From contig NC_056546.1 of NCBI RefSeq assembly GCF_910596095.1, positions 20,922,425 to 20,986,424 of the forward strand: a DNA stretch of 64,000 nucleotides, given 5' to 3'. The notes beneath the pieces were generated by a model. That model did not search any database, had not been told where the DNA came from, and saw nothing but the letters and a program-made list of their open reading frames with translations. Position numbers and translations under genes: made by a program. Origin of the DNA: Thunnus maccoyii. Taxonomy: Eukaryota; Chordata; Actinopteri; Scombriformes; Scombridae. Of the stretch, positions 36,247 to 49,300 are shown piece by piece. The first letter of the stretch is position 1; each line of letters opens with the position of its first letter.

Positions 36247-38921
36247 TCAGTTACTAAAGCCCTTAATAGTCATGGGTGCCTGGAACCACACATAATCCTG
36301 CCAGTCTGACCCCTCTGCCCTTGTTTCCGCACAGACGCTTGGATCAGTAGACAGAGCAATAATTTGGTTCTTTACACGAGTTGGCACTTTAAATTGTAGT
36401 TTAGGGCGGAACCAACCTACACCGCAATCCCTGTGAGCCAGCACTAAGACTGTGGTGGGCATTAAGCGAACAGGTCTGGTGTCAGACAAAAGGTCAGCCA
36501 CAAAAAGAGTGCGGAAGAGCTGCCTTAAGCACGATGATACCCGAAGACATTGATCTCCAGCGGTCAGTATCAGTGTCTCCATGTTGATCTCATACAGCTC
36601 TTTGGGGAGGACGACGGAGCCACCCATTAGCAGCAGCACTCGGGGCACCTTGCTAAGAGAAAATAGCACCTCCAGCTGCTGCAGCACCTCCTCTAACTCC
36701 TGCAGGGTCTGCTGACACTTGCGCCAGTCCATGTCTGCAGACTGCACCGGCCTCCGGCTCACTACATCTTTATCCTAGAAAAGAAAACACTATCTTACTT
36801 AGTCTCAACAAACTCACAACTTTTCTTCATTTGTGAACATTTGATGTGCGCTACAATCATTTCTGTTATTCACCTGCATTGAAGCTTGCTGTTTCTTCTG
36901 GGAGTACACCAGCTGGTCGTACGTCATGGGTAGCTGCTGTCTCTGATACAGAATACACTTGAGGATTTCGCTGACAAAACGGCAGCAGCCTTCTTGTGTT
37001 ACAGTGCCAGGGAAGACAACGTTCACACGGCCTTCCTCCTGCGCTCTTCTCATCGCTTCAACATCATTGTCCTCGGTGTTACTATGTTGTTTACTGGCAG
37101 GCAAGTTGGAATCCTGCAAACTTTTCTGACCCGAAGTATCCTCTTCTTGGGTGTTTTCTGTCCAAATAAGGAGGAGAATAATGTAATTAGGGTGAGCAAT
37201 AGACCTGTCTTGCTCAATTTTAGCTTGTTAAATGTTAATGAAATCCAGCAAGACCAGTATTCTAATAAAGCCATTGTCCCCATTTTACCTACAATTCACA
37301 CAGCTTCTGTCTGGCAGTGTTAGAGGAAATAGTCAGACCCATTGTTTAAGTATAAATAGCAAACAGTCAGTCAGAGGTAAAAGTCCTGCATTCAAAATTT
37401 AGATAAAGTAAAGAAGTATTATCAGCAAAAGCATCAAAATAAAAATACTGAAATCAGAATTGCCCCTTTCAGAGTGTTATATCAAGTTATACATATTACT
37501 GGATTATAAATATTTTAATGCAGCTGGTCAAGTTGGGGTTAATTTTGACTACTTTATATACTGCTGGATAGTTTCATGTAGAACGAGGAATCTGATTTTC
37601 TTTGTTGATCTTGTGTTTTGTAAGCAAAATTGGTATATGCAAAGTAATTGGAAAATACAAAAAAAACCAAAACAAAAAAACAAACAGTCCAACCATTAGT
37701 CCCAAACACAAAGACATTCAGCTTACAATTATATAAAACAGAAAAGCTGCAAAGACTTACAATTAAGACACTCAAACCAGAGGATGGTTGAGGTTTTTTT
37801 GCTACATAAATGACTTAAAATGATTAATCAATCATTAAAATAGTAGCTGATTAATTGATTGACAATTAATCAGCTACTATTGTAATGATGAGCTACTTGT
37901 TTCAGCTGTAGCTGTGTAAGGAATGTGGGAGGCAGTGGAGCAGAATAGTATGAAATAGCACAACATGAAAATGCTCAATTAAAGCACCACAAAAGTTTAG
38001 TACTGAAGTAAATATACTTAGTTACTCCACCACTGCTGAGTTAGAATATCATGTTCATGTCATATGAAGTGTCTGTTGCTAAACAGTTAAGTGAATTGTA
38101 ATACAGTGTCAACATGTGAACTAGACTCCACCCAATAACTTAACATTGAGAGACCAGAGGCCTTTAAAGCCCTGTGATTTGTTCAATTCAATTCAACTCA
38201 ATTCAGTGAGCTTTATTGCCATGAAAGTTTTGAGAACAATGTTGCCAAAGCATCAAAATATGATTTGTCCAAATATTTGGTCAAATAACAATAATATGAA
38301 CATTGTAACAACATTAAGATATATAGATATATATAAAGTAAATTATATCCTATGCATGTACTTGTGTGAAATTAAATGAAGGTGTTAATATTTTGACAAG
38401 CTGTCACTTTTACACTGTTGGATGTCAGAAACGTTTGTTACCAGTGACTTTACGTTACTGTAATAATAATAATAGTAATAGTAATAATGATGATGATGCT
38501 CAGCATTGGGGAACATCGGGACACGTTACTTACCAGGAGTGGAGCTTGAGGACATGGCGGTGTTTTCCTTGTCTTCAGCACTATTCACACTATTTTGGTT
38601 GGCATTTAACTTTAATCGATGTTCAGAGGAGGCATCTATCAATTCAATGGCATTTCTCGCCTTTAGACCTGTGTTTACAGCCTGCGGGGCGAGTTTTCCG
38701 GCGATTTCCGCAGAAAGTCTGTATGAGTTGGAGTCGTCGGAAACAATCTGTAACGTTAAGACTTTACATGTCTTATTCGGTTCTTCGGCTGTGTTAATAT
38801 CTTTTTCTGTCTCATTGTCTCCGCTGTTAACCGCCGCGGACGTGTTTTCCGTGTCCGTGTCTGATGTTAGTTTAATTAAATTTAAATCTGTTAGCTTAAT
38901 TATATTTGAATCTTCTGCCAT
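36247..38921 (-). CDS. mad2l1bp: MAD2L1-binding protein (p31comet)
   Basis: p31comet binds closed MAD2 and, with TRIP13, silences the spindle checkpoint. Exons (minus): 38921-38534, 37157-36874 and 36774-36247, about 399 residues. The conserved HORMA-like core runs from VNVVFPGTVTQEGCCRFVSE to the C-terminal WQDYVWFQAPMTIKGF, with LYQRQQLPMTYDQL and HRDCGVGWFRPKL between, matching the human protein strongly. The first exon adds a poorly structured, Ser/Thr/Asn/Glu-rich N-terminus of about 125 residues not present in the 274-residue human form. Two in-frame upstream ATGs (38963 and 38960) could lengthen it further; 38921 (MAEDSN) was chosen as a conservative start. The two GT-AG introns are phase-consistent. 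Confidence 0.93.
37796..37900. repeat. Palindromic MITE-like repeat in a mad2l1bp intron
   Basis: A perfect 19-base inverted repeat (37839-37857 with 37863-37881, arm AATAGTAGCTGATTAATTG) with a 5-base loop, surrounded by further TGATTAATCA-type inverted words. This is the look of the short GATTAATCG-rich MITEs dispersed in fish genomes. It could fold as a strong hairpin in RNA. Confidence 0.55.
38183..38290. repeat. Dispersed-repeat-like stretch
   Basis: Repeated TTCAA words run into AGTGAGCTTTATTGCCATGA, a phrase I associate with a common fish retroposon end. Limits and family are uncertain. Confidence 0.35.
38461..38499 (+). repeat. Imperfect (AAT)n/(ATG)n microsatellite
   Basis: Trinucleotide repeat of AAT units with AGT variants grading into GATGATGAT, immediately intronic to the first mad2l1bp exon donor. 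Confidence 0.8.
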
Positions 38922-40316
38922 AGTTTTGAACGTCCGCGCCGGGTCTCTTCCGCACTGCATCATGGGAAACGTGGCTAGGCCTGAATGCTGCGTTCACGCG
39001 CATAGAAAATTTTCCACTTCCCTTTTGAAAATATTGCTCACTGGACTATTATGTGCTATTTAAATCAAAATTAATTGTTTCATGAATGTAACAAGTCGCT
39101 ATTTAGGCCATTAAGTCGTTCTTTGACAGCATAAAATCAGTTTGAGTATTAGACCAAACATCATTAGTTTGGCGATTGATGCGTAGTCTTCGGTTTTCCG
39201 AATGTCACGAATGCAGCACTTTGACTCATGCATTCAAAATAAATGGTGGGTATATTATGAATTTTAATATCCTTATATTAATGAAAAATGTATAGTATTT
39301 CGGATACATATACTATTTGGAATACTAGAAGATAACTGAATTGAATTATCAGCTACATATTACAGATTTTATTGGCTAAATTTAATATTCATAAATGCAA
39401 AGTAAAAAGCCAAACTTCTTGTCTTTTTTTTTTTACAAAGGAGGTCAAACAGTACATTGATTCATCATTACATCACTACATCATTACATCATTACATTTT
39501 CCTCTAATCCAAAGGCTGTAAAAACTACAAATGCCTGTTTTTGTTTAAAATCTTTATATGAACTGTAACTCCCCCTAGGTCAGAGTTTGTTTGTTTGTTT
39601 ATTTTTTTACTTTTCTTCTGCAAACCGTAAGATGAATATTTTGATATTATATATGACATATTTTTATGTCAATAAAGAAGAAAATGGAAAAAAACAAAAA
39701 CAAAACATGAATGTTAATGTAATTAAACTGATTTATTGATTAGGATATAGAAGGAAGTAATGATAAGTAAAGTGTGTAAAGTCTGGCTGAGTCCATTTGC
39801 ATGTGTTGATATATTTACCAAGTGACATATTTAAATTCATTAAACCAGCAACTTATTTTTGTAATTTATTCTAGTAGAAAGGAAAAACTGAGAATTTTAA
39901 AAACACAGATATCTCCTATTTTAAGAGATAGTCTGCCAAGTCTGTATAGGCTATCATCCAGCATAAGACATGAGTGAAAAAAGATGAACAGTTTCATCCA
40001 CATTGGTACAAAATGTACAAGGAGTAGGATCAAAATTAAAGCAGAGTATTTATGGAAACTTTTAAAGATTTCTGTCACAGGACAAACAGTAGAAAGCTTT
40101 TTTGGTGTGGAGTTTAATTCCTTAAACCCCAGTGGCCAGTTTGTGTAGTGTGTTGAGAAAGTGAGAACAGGTCACAGGTGAGATAATTGGATGTGAAATA
40201 TGCTGCAGGAGGGCAGCCTTCTTTCTAAACCAACAAAGAATTGAGGAGAAAACAGGCTCGGGGACTGCTGGGGAATACAGGCTGTTAGGTGTGCTCTGTT
40301 TGATTTTGATCAAGCA
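38922..40316. other. Divergent promoter region of mad2l1bp and the kinesin
   Basis: About 1.4 kb between opposite coding starts. The mad2l1bp side (38922-39000) is GC-richer and holds a TGCATCATGGGAAACG word that may be a core promoter element. The rest is A/T-rich, with a T run at 39425-39434 and the imprecise ATCATTACATCA tandem at 39461-39496. No other gene is recognised. Confidence 0.5.
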
Positions 40317-43300
40317 ATGGCTTCAGTCCGTGTAGCTGTCCGAGTCCGTCCATTGAACAAAAGGTATGGGAGTTACAACAATTAGTTTTTGGTTTTAAAA
40401 ATTTAATTGTCTCTAAGATGTCAAATATTCCACTACTTTTCCACAGAGAAAAGCAGTTATCATCGAAGGTCATAACCCACATAAAAGGGAACAGCTTATC
40501 TATTCATAAGGTATTTTTGCCCAAAATGAGATGCACTGTATTGAAGTAAATTATTTTTTTATTAAGATTGGGCTGTTCTTTTGATATTCTAGCCTTCACC
40601 TGTTCAAGAGGATGAGCTGAAGGACAGAGGGAAGATCTTTTCTTATGACTTCTCATATGATTCAACTGACAGAGGAAGCCCCACATTTGCATCCCAGGAG
40701 AAGGTATCTCAATTCTTCTCTTTACACCTTTTGCATAACTTTTTTGTATTGTAGTGTACAACAATGAATTGGTTCATGGTTTGAGTTATCTCTTCTTTTT
40801 TACCTCCTATTTTAACTAACTTTATCTGTTCTACTTCAGATTTTCCATGACTTGGGGTCTGATGTCCTGAAAGCTGCATTTGAGGGTTTCAATGCCTGTG
40901 TGTTAGCCTATGGCCAAACAGGCTCAGGAAAATCTTACACCATGATGGGTCATAAAGTAAGGCTTTCTTTCAGCTTTCTCAGCACTTTTACTAAGGTTTA
41001 AATGCATTTTTATCTTAAAAGGTAGCTCTCGTATGAACATTCCTAGATTAAACTGAATATTTCCAACTTGCATGCCTAATGTGCCCTATAATCAGCCCTT
41101 CAATCACCAGGGACGCCCCCAATGTCACATATTCTCACCACTGTGAGCTTACATTGCAAAAATCCCAGTAACGCTAACCTAGTGTGAACACAGCACTGAC
41201 TCTTCACCACATTAGATACTGACTGATGGCAGCCTCAACAGACGTCCCTCCCAGTCTCTCCATTTATCTCCATGTTTCTCCCCACTAATCAGAAAATGTG
41301 ATGAGGGCAGCAGCCTGCAGCTTTTCTCTCCTCACCTTGCACAGCAATGGAAATTTCACATTACCACTGAGGTTTCTGCTTGTCTACCAGGAGACGTGTG
41401 CAAGGTCATCGGCAGAGCTGCTGTCAACATCCTAGATAATTATATATGGCTCTTAATGCTTACTATCTGTTACTTTGTAATTAAAACAAGGGCATGCAGC
41501 TCAGAGTGGAATTGCTTTTATGCTTCAGTAACTCCATATCAGATGAGCTGTTGTTGTGTTGCTCAGCAGTCTTCACATGTGCTAAGTTGTGTTCACAGCA
41601 TAGCGTAGACATCCAAATTAAGAGAACATATTGTAATGGGAGTGTGTATAACTAGCGTTTTGTGATAAGAGTTCTAAATGCAACATTTTCTCCCTTTTAA
41701 TGTGCCAGGAAGATAAAGGTTTAATCCCACGGATCTGTGAAGGCTTGTTCTGTGAAATATCTCAGAGAAGCACGACTGATGCCGTGTCATTCCGTACAGA
41801 GGTCAGGTGAGTGGCTATCATACATACAGTGATGCTCCTCCTTATCTTAAAGTGATAGTGCATGACTGTTTGGATTGAACTGTTTGAACATGCTAAAAGT
41901 TTCCAGTTTACAGCATTTTTTTTTACTCATGAAAGTCTTAGAAATTGTCAGCAGGTGGTCATATTTGTTGCTCATAAGCTTTGAATTTGTAAGGAAAAAT
42001 GGTGTTCTAGTAACAGCATTGAATCCATGTTGTATATGTTGTGGGGACTGTGCATCAGGATATTTGTTATTTGCAGCTTTAGTACAAAATAGTAAAAACA
42101 AAATCATGATACCATAGTAAAAAAGAATAAAGCAACACATGTTGATGATTGTATTGCCAACCCAGATCTTTTAATGTAAGGATTAAGAGCCTGCTACTGC
42201 AAGCCTTTTTTCAGTGCCTCTATTATTTTTGAGTGCATTTTTCCAAACTATTTTTAATGTAATGGTAAACCCTAAATGCATAGTAGTAGTAGTAGTAGTA
42301 GTTTCAGGTATATCTTGACTGAACCCATGCGGAGTCAGTTGTTCAAACAGGTTTGTTTCTTGCCGTTCGAGACCAAACAAATTCAAACTCAAAACATTTG
42401 TTTTAATGTGACAAGTTTTAAGGGACAATGTAACTTGAGATACCATATAGAGATGGTACATCACAAGTATTGTCACTTCAGTTGCATTAAGGCCTCAGTT
42501 TATCCCTCATATCCATGATGCTATAATAACAAAGCCTCAAGAAAAAAAAGTTGCAAAAATATTCAGAAACAAAAACGTCTTATTCTCATTATCTCAAAAT
42601 CAAGCAGATAATCACAGCACTTTACACATAAAACCCAAAACCTCTTGAGTACAACCAAAGGCATTGTGGCCATCAAAAAGGAGTGTACACAAGTAAAAAA
42701 CAAGTGTACCCTGCTCTACTTTCTGCTTCCTCAAGCTGACAGTGATGTAGACATCCAGTCAGAACTAAGAATGACAAAGCATGACAAAGCTAGTACACAT
42801 GTCTTCCAGTTGATGCAATAATGTTCCCATTTCTAAATGTGTTTTTCACCTCATAGCTTCTGTTTTGTTTGTTTCTGTGGTGTTGATATATCACCCAAAA
42901 AACTTGAGCCCAATACCTCTATTGACTATTTGTTGGTTATGTTGTTTAAACTGTTTGTACTTTGATACAATATTTAACCTTTTGGTTATGGCCATCTCTC
43001 ACTTCTCCCTTAAAACCTCTAACTGTTTTTTTTTTTGGTTTTTTTTGTCTTTGTTGTCCATCCCCACAATGTAAAAATACATTTTGTATACTGTTAGGAG
43101 ATGGTGGTAGTTGGAATCATATGTAACTGGCTTAATGACCCTCCATGTTTTGTTATTATAATAATGGCAGCTATGCCTTTAGCCATTTATCTAATTTTGT
43201 GACATGTCTGAGTTCTCAACACTATGCCAGAAAACAACCTGCATGGCTATATCCAGAGGATATGGTCTCTGCCATTTCATTACTGTCACGCTCTCGTAAA

Positions 43301-46300
43301 GCCTAATTGCTCCATGCCTTGTATTGTTTTTGAATCAGCCACTTAGACTATTCCTTTTGCTTCTTGCAAACACCCACCACAGTAGTGATTGAAGTGTTCT
43401 GCCAAAGCCTACTTTGCATACCAGTATGTTTGTTTATTCACTGCTAATGTGAGCAGAACAATGCAAGCACAATAATTTGGCTTTAAACCTACTGTGTATT
43501 TATTTTCATGGTAGACTGTGAATAGCAACTTGTTTTGTTCTCATTTGGTGTTGTGCCTTCACATATCAACACTAAAACTCTTTATTAATTTGTACCTTTG
43601 TGGCCCTGTGTGCAATCTGTGATTAAATTTGAATTTTGTGTTTGTGACTTGGCACCAGCTTTTTGGAGATCTACAATGAACGTGTGCAGGATCTCCTTAA
43701 GAACAGAACAACACCCACAGATAATGGAGGCTTGAGAGTGAGAGAGCACCCCAGGGATGGGCCCTATGTCGAGAGTAAGGGTTTAATTCTGTATACCACA
43801 TCCATCTCAGTTGAGTTGAAATGCAGAATATTTTATACAGAAAACTGTTGTTTTTAGATCTGTCCAAGCACTTGGTGCACACCCACAGTGACATAGAGGA
43901 GCAGATCATTCTTGGAAATGCCAACCGCACCACAGCCAGTACGGGGATGAATGACGTCAGCAGCCGCTCTCATGCAATCTTCACCATCAACTTCACTCAG
44001 GTTAACTGCAGTGTTTAGTATCCTTGCTGCCATGTCTCATGTTGTCAGTATGAAGTATTGGGTTAAACATTTCAAAGTTTCCCTAAAATCTATTTGGATG
44101 TCAGTAAAGTCCATCCCTCAAGAGCTTTAATTACCCCCGTTTATTCGTTTTTGTGTTCTGAACATTTTTAACATGTTTTTTTCATCTTCAAAGGATTTTT
44201 TCCATCTTGAGTAGCACTTTTGTCGTGATACCGCCTATATGCCCAAGTATTCCTCTGTGATCTGTGAATTGCCTCTTTTGAACTAAACGAGGATTGCTCA
44301 GTTATGTTTTTTTCATGCCACAGGCGTGGTTTGATGCAGAGTTGCCATGTGAAACGCTGAGTAAGATCCACCTGGTAGACCTGGCAGGCAGCGAGAGAGC
44401 TGATGCCACACGCACCACAGGCACCAGGCTGAAGGAAGGTGCCAACATCAACAAATCCCTGGTCACCCTTGGCAGTGTGATCTCAGCTTTGGGTAAATGC
44501 TGTTAACAGCATGACTGACACACCATGACATAACATCTCCATCTATTATTGAGCTGACTGGCTCAATAATAGACGAGGAGGAATAACAATGGCATTCTAT
44601 ACGGGAACAGTAATTTTGTTTGCTGTAATCACTCCAATTATTTCAAAATGAATCATAGTGCGGGATTACTTTCCTAGTTTGTTTTACCACTCAGAATTTT
44701 TTTTATCATAGATTTTGCTATTTTTTTAGGAAAAAATAACTTTTGCTCTGATTGTGGCTGGAATTAAACTAGCTATTAATTCTATTGAGGGTATTAGCAA
44801 ACTCAAGATCGTTAGTGCAAAGTAGTTTTACACTTTTTGAGGATTAACATTTGGCAATGACCCTTTTTATCTCCAAAATAGATCTATAGAGCTCTGGGAT
44901 GAAACACTACATATCTTATTGGAACCCTCATGTCTCTGAGTCAGTGTTGTTTTTCTGTGTGACCTCCCAGCTGACCTCAGCGTGAGAGGACAGAAAACAA
45001 AAAAGAAGAGGCAGATCTTCATTCCTTACCGAAACTCTGTGCTGACTTGGCTACTTAAAGATAGCCTGGGTGGGAACTCAAAGACCGCTATGATAGCAAG
45101 TATGTACTGTTAATCTGAACTCTTGACACCAAAACATTTCAGGAAATTTCCCTAAAGTTTTTGTGGCCTCTTTTTTTCTGCTCTTGAAGTTGTATTTAAA
45201 AAATGAACAATATAATGTTAACCACATAATACTCTTTTTGTTTTTCATGTTTTAACTCACTCCTGTGTACATTTCTCCCGGGTGATCTCTCACGACAGCC
45301 ATTTCTCCTGCTGATGTGAACTATGGGGAGACCCTGAGCACATTGCGCTATGCCAGCCGCGCTAAAAACATAGTGAACTCTCCCACAGTGAATGAAGACA
45401 GCAGCGTGAAGGTGATCAGAGAGCTGCAAGAAGAGGTTACCAGGCTCAGGATGCTGCTAGAGGAAGCCAATCAGGTCCATGCTTATGTTCAATCTTGCAT
45501 AAAAGACCATCAAGAATACTACAATATGTTAAATTGACGGATATTATTCAAAGGTTACGTTGAAGGTTTGGCTGTTTTTTCACTACTACTCCAGGTTTCC
45601 CGCGGGGAGCTGTCTTCCTCTGTGAACGTAGAGGAGGAGCTGCATCAGAATGAGGCAAAGGTGAGTCATCTGCCAAAAGGAGAACAGAGGTGTTTTGATG
45701 TGTTCCTCTGTAAATAATGCACATGCTGTTCCTGCAATGTCCCCCAGGTGCGAACACTGACCAAGGAGTGGACCAACAAATGGGGGGAAACTCAGAGTAT
45801 TCTGCAGGTACAGAAATGATTCATGCATGTATTAATGTTTTTTTTTAAATGTAGTACTGAATGAAAATTTGAAAATCTTTTATATATCTGTGAAGTCTTT
45901 ATGGCTTTTTCTTTGTCACATGCATGTATGACTAAGTCCAACAGATGGTCTAGGCTCGTGGCCTCAATCAGCCACCTCCACAGCAATTTTAGAGAATAAT
46001 AGGGGCTTGAATCATCACTTTGTCAGTATCAGTCTGTTGTAAGAAAAGTGTATTTTCCCAGAGGCTAAGTGAGGCTTTGTGTAAATTTCCCAGTGCCAAT
46101 ACAAATTGTTAGTTTGATTCACAAAAACTTGGAATGTTTGACTTTTGGACATGAGCTAGAAGACAGTAACTGGAGATAATTGCCTGATGAACAGCTTTGT
46201 TCCAGCAATCCAGTTTTTTTTTTTTTTCATCTAATCAATAGTATCATAGAAGCATCTTAAGACTTACAGTAAGCCCCAATGTTTTGCCATCTGAAAGTTT

Positions 46301-49300
46301 TCTTTTTTCAGTTCTGCAAAGTTGGGATGAAGTGTTTTTTTTTTTAAAAAGAAAAAAAAAAAAAGTAAGGCACCCGATGTTCAAAGTTATATTTTTTGAT
46401 CTTAGTTGTTTATAGACAGACAGTAGTTTGTTAGGTGCTCTTGTTGCTTATGATTTTTTTCCTACGTTGTTTTCTCAGCCTCCTTTTTCAACTTTGTAAT
46501 ATGTCATAACACATTTGTATCTCACTTTCAATCCCAAAATCCAAAGGTGTATTCAGTGAAATATTATGTAAAAATGACACTATTTTAAGCTTGGCGCAGA
46601 ATGATATATGCAGGCAAAAGACAAGGCCACTGAGTACATAAAGTACGATGGTTTGCTTTATTAATTTTAACACTAACAATCATCAACCCAGGAAGCCTCC
46701 AGCAGCAGTTTTGACAGACATTACTGTTTGCAGTAAAGTCATCCTACCAGCTGGTGTCACTGCAAGTCTTGTGAACAGCCAGAGCCACTTATTGGACAGC
46801 AAAGGGTAATGAGAGTGGAGTCAACCTGGCATTTAAATTTAATTTTCCATCTATTTAGATTCAAATGGCACGCAAAAGCTGAGTTCTTATAATGATGCTG
46901 AAGTTAGTGTGTGACGGCATTCAGGGAGTCTTGAGAGAAACAGAACAGACATGCCTTCTCTGTAAGTGGCAGCATCCCCACAAAACCCCAAGCTGCCTCC
47001 AAAAAAGCCAGGGTTTGCCAACCTAGAGTTTACACCCAACGCTTTTCCTCTGTTGAATTTGTGCCCAACCTCCCAAATAACACCAAATGTCATCTGTTTG
47101 GGACTCATCGTATTCAGCCAAGTAGCCTGTTGCATTATGCATTGAACTGTGAAGCATGCCAGTCGTGAGAATTATGGATTGACTTCCTGTCTCTATCATA
47201 CACACTAGAAGTATATTCTCTCTAGCAACTTTTGCATGGATTTAAGCTGTTGTGTTGATCTGGCTGTGCTGATTATTTTTTTTGAAAAATGTCTCAGAAA
47301 ACATTTGTGTATTCTTGAGTTGTAGTAGCAACTAGTGATCCTGTACCAGAGTATATTTCCCACAATCTGACGGCTTTTTGTGAAGCTTTACATTTAAGAA
47401 GACTTTATGTAAGGACGTTGAATACCGGACACGTGAATGTCGTCTACCTGTGTGTGCTGAGTAATTAACATTCTATCTTGTATGGTGGTTAGCAGGTGAC
47501 ATTTAGTGGCTTGACAGCCCTTTATTCATGACAGTGTATTGAAACTCATTAGCAGCTGTCACTGCTCCTAATTAAGAGGTCTTGATTATTGACATATGGC
47601 ACTTTCGTCTCTGACTGTCCGGCATATTAATTAAAGTTACAGTGTTGTAAATCTGTTTGCATGTTGAAGCGGTGATGACTTTATGCTCAGAGGCAAAATC
47701 GTCTGTTTACTGTCAGAGCTGAAAAATATGGCTTATTTACTGCAGGACTGTGCCCATCCATGTAAACACCTGTTATGATGCATGATACAACGTGACACCT
47801 AGGCGAAAAGGCCACTGTACTGGTGACCAGCAGGCACACGGATGTTGCTGAAGCTCTAAGTGTTTGATGAATGACTTTATGGATTTGACATTTGTCTTCC
47901 TGTGCATTTGCATTCTGCCCGGGTGAAAAATGGTAAGTGAGATTCCTGCATGGATTGCTGCACAGACATTAGAGAGGGTGTCTTTCCTCAGCTTAGTATA
48001 GAGAAGCACTTTCGCACCCTGTTTGAAGTCTGCCATTTCAAAATTCTGCACACGTACTTGACAAACAAAAGCTTAATCACTTTTGTGGAATTTAGTGAAA
48101 GTTTTTTTTTTTTTTTAAACTAATGCCTTCAACTTGATTTGTTTTAAGTAAACCGGATATGCTGATATAATCCAGCCTCCATGTTAAAGTTTAAAGTGCT
48201 GTATATGCTCACTTCATAAATTCAGAACAGTCTTCTCAGACTCTTCAAGTCTCATATATTTTTTGTGTTAATTTGCTGAGCGTTAGATGGAATTTCTGCT
48301 TGGGCCATTAGGAGACAAGTTGACCAAGAGCGGTGTAAACAGAGTTTTGAATTCTGTATTCAAAGCAGATTTAGAATGCAAAGTTATTCATCGTCAGCTT
48401 CCCAGATTGGTTACAGGGCATGTGGGAATGAGAAAGTAATTAATATAAGATGGATTCCAGAGCAGCCTCTTACCAGACAGAGACGGCAACAGATTGAGAG
48501 AACAAAAAAAAGCAGGAAGAGGGTAAAGTGAAATGTTGTCTACTGCAGGGGTGTGTATATATATACACACACACGCACGCACACACACAGATTTGTGAGT
48601 ACTCCTACTGCACGAGTTGAGTTGCATTCTGCTCCCCCAGCCACCCTCTCAGGTCCCCTTGTAACACAGTGTGGTGGGAGGAACCTCCATTTCAGTAAGA
48701 TAAAATGAACCACAATGTTTCTTTTGATCCTGGTAGTCTTTGTATTTCCCAAACATGCAACAATCAGCACAAAGACATAACTTAAGCCTTCAAATGCTCT
48801 GAGCCTTGCTCTGTTTAATGTCAGTTTACTTCATACTGTCAGCAGTTGTACATCATATTTTGTCATTATAGCTTTTCATGACCTCTACATATTCTTATCA
48901 GCAGCTTTCTTTTAATCCTTCACATTCTTTTCTTAATTTAATAAAAACCAATTACGCTGTTTGAAACATATGATGAATACATGTTTTGTAGGTGTCTTTC
49001 CTGCCTACAATGACAATCTTACTACTAAAAATCTTACTGCTAAAATCAGTTCACAAAGCACACATTAACCAATGTAAGTGGCAGTGAGATGCGTAGCAGG
49101 AGAATTTTTTTTGACTGATTAGGGGCCCAGAAGAGCTTTTCTCAGGATGATTCCCTCTTTAGTTAAGTTTTAAGTACATGCATGGCAACATGATGGCTGG
49201 AGCACATATCAGTCTAATTACACAACACATTTATATTACAACCAGAACAAGTTTCTGGTTGAGATTCTGCTTTTACATGTAGCACACACAGATAACATCA

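Noticed and set aside
38506-39063. Plus-strand 185-codon open frame
   Set aside because: It is antisense to the first mad2l1bp exon, which has conserved neighbours, splice sites and phase on the minus strand.
43597-43658. Possible missing kinesin exon in the 1.8-kb intron before SFLEIYNER
   Set aside because: The exons ending TEV(AG) and starting (C)TTTTTGGAG join to [13 protein letters not shown], contiguous in kinesin-3 proteins, so nothing is missing.
46887-47205. Overlapping minus-strand frames in the large kinesin intron
   Set aside because: No recognisable product, no promoter or poly(A) context, and two frames equally open.
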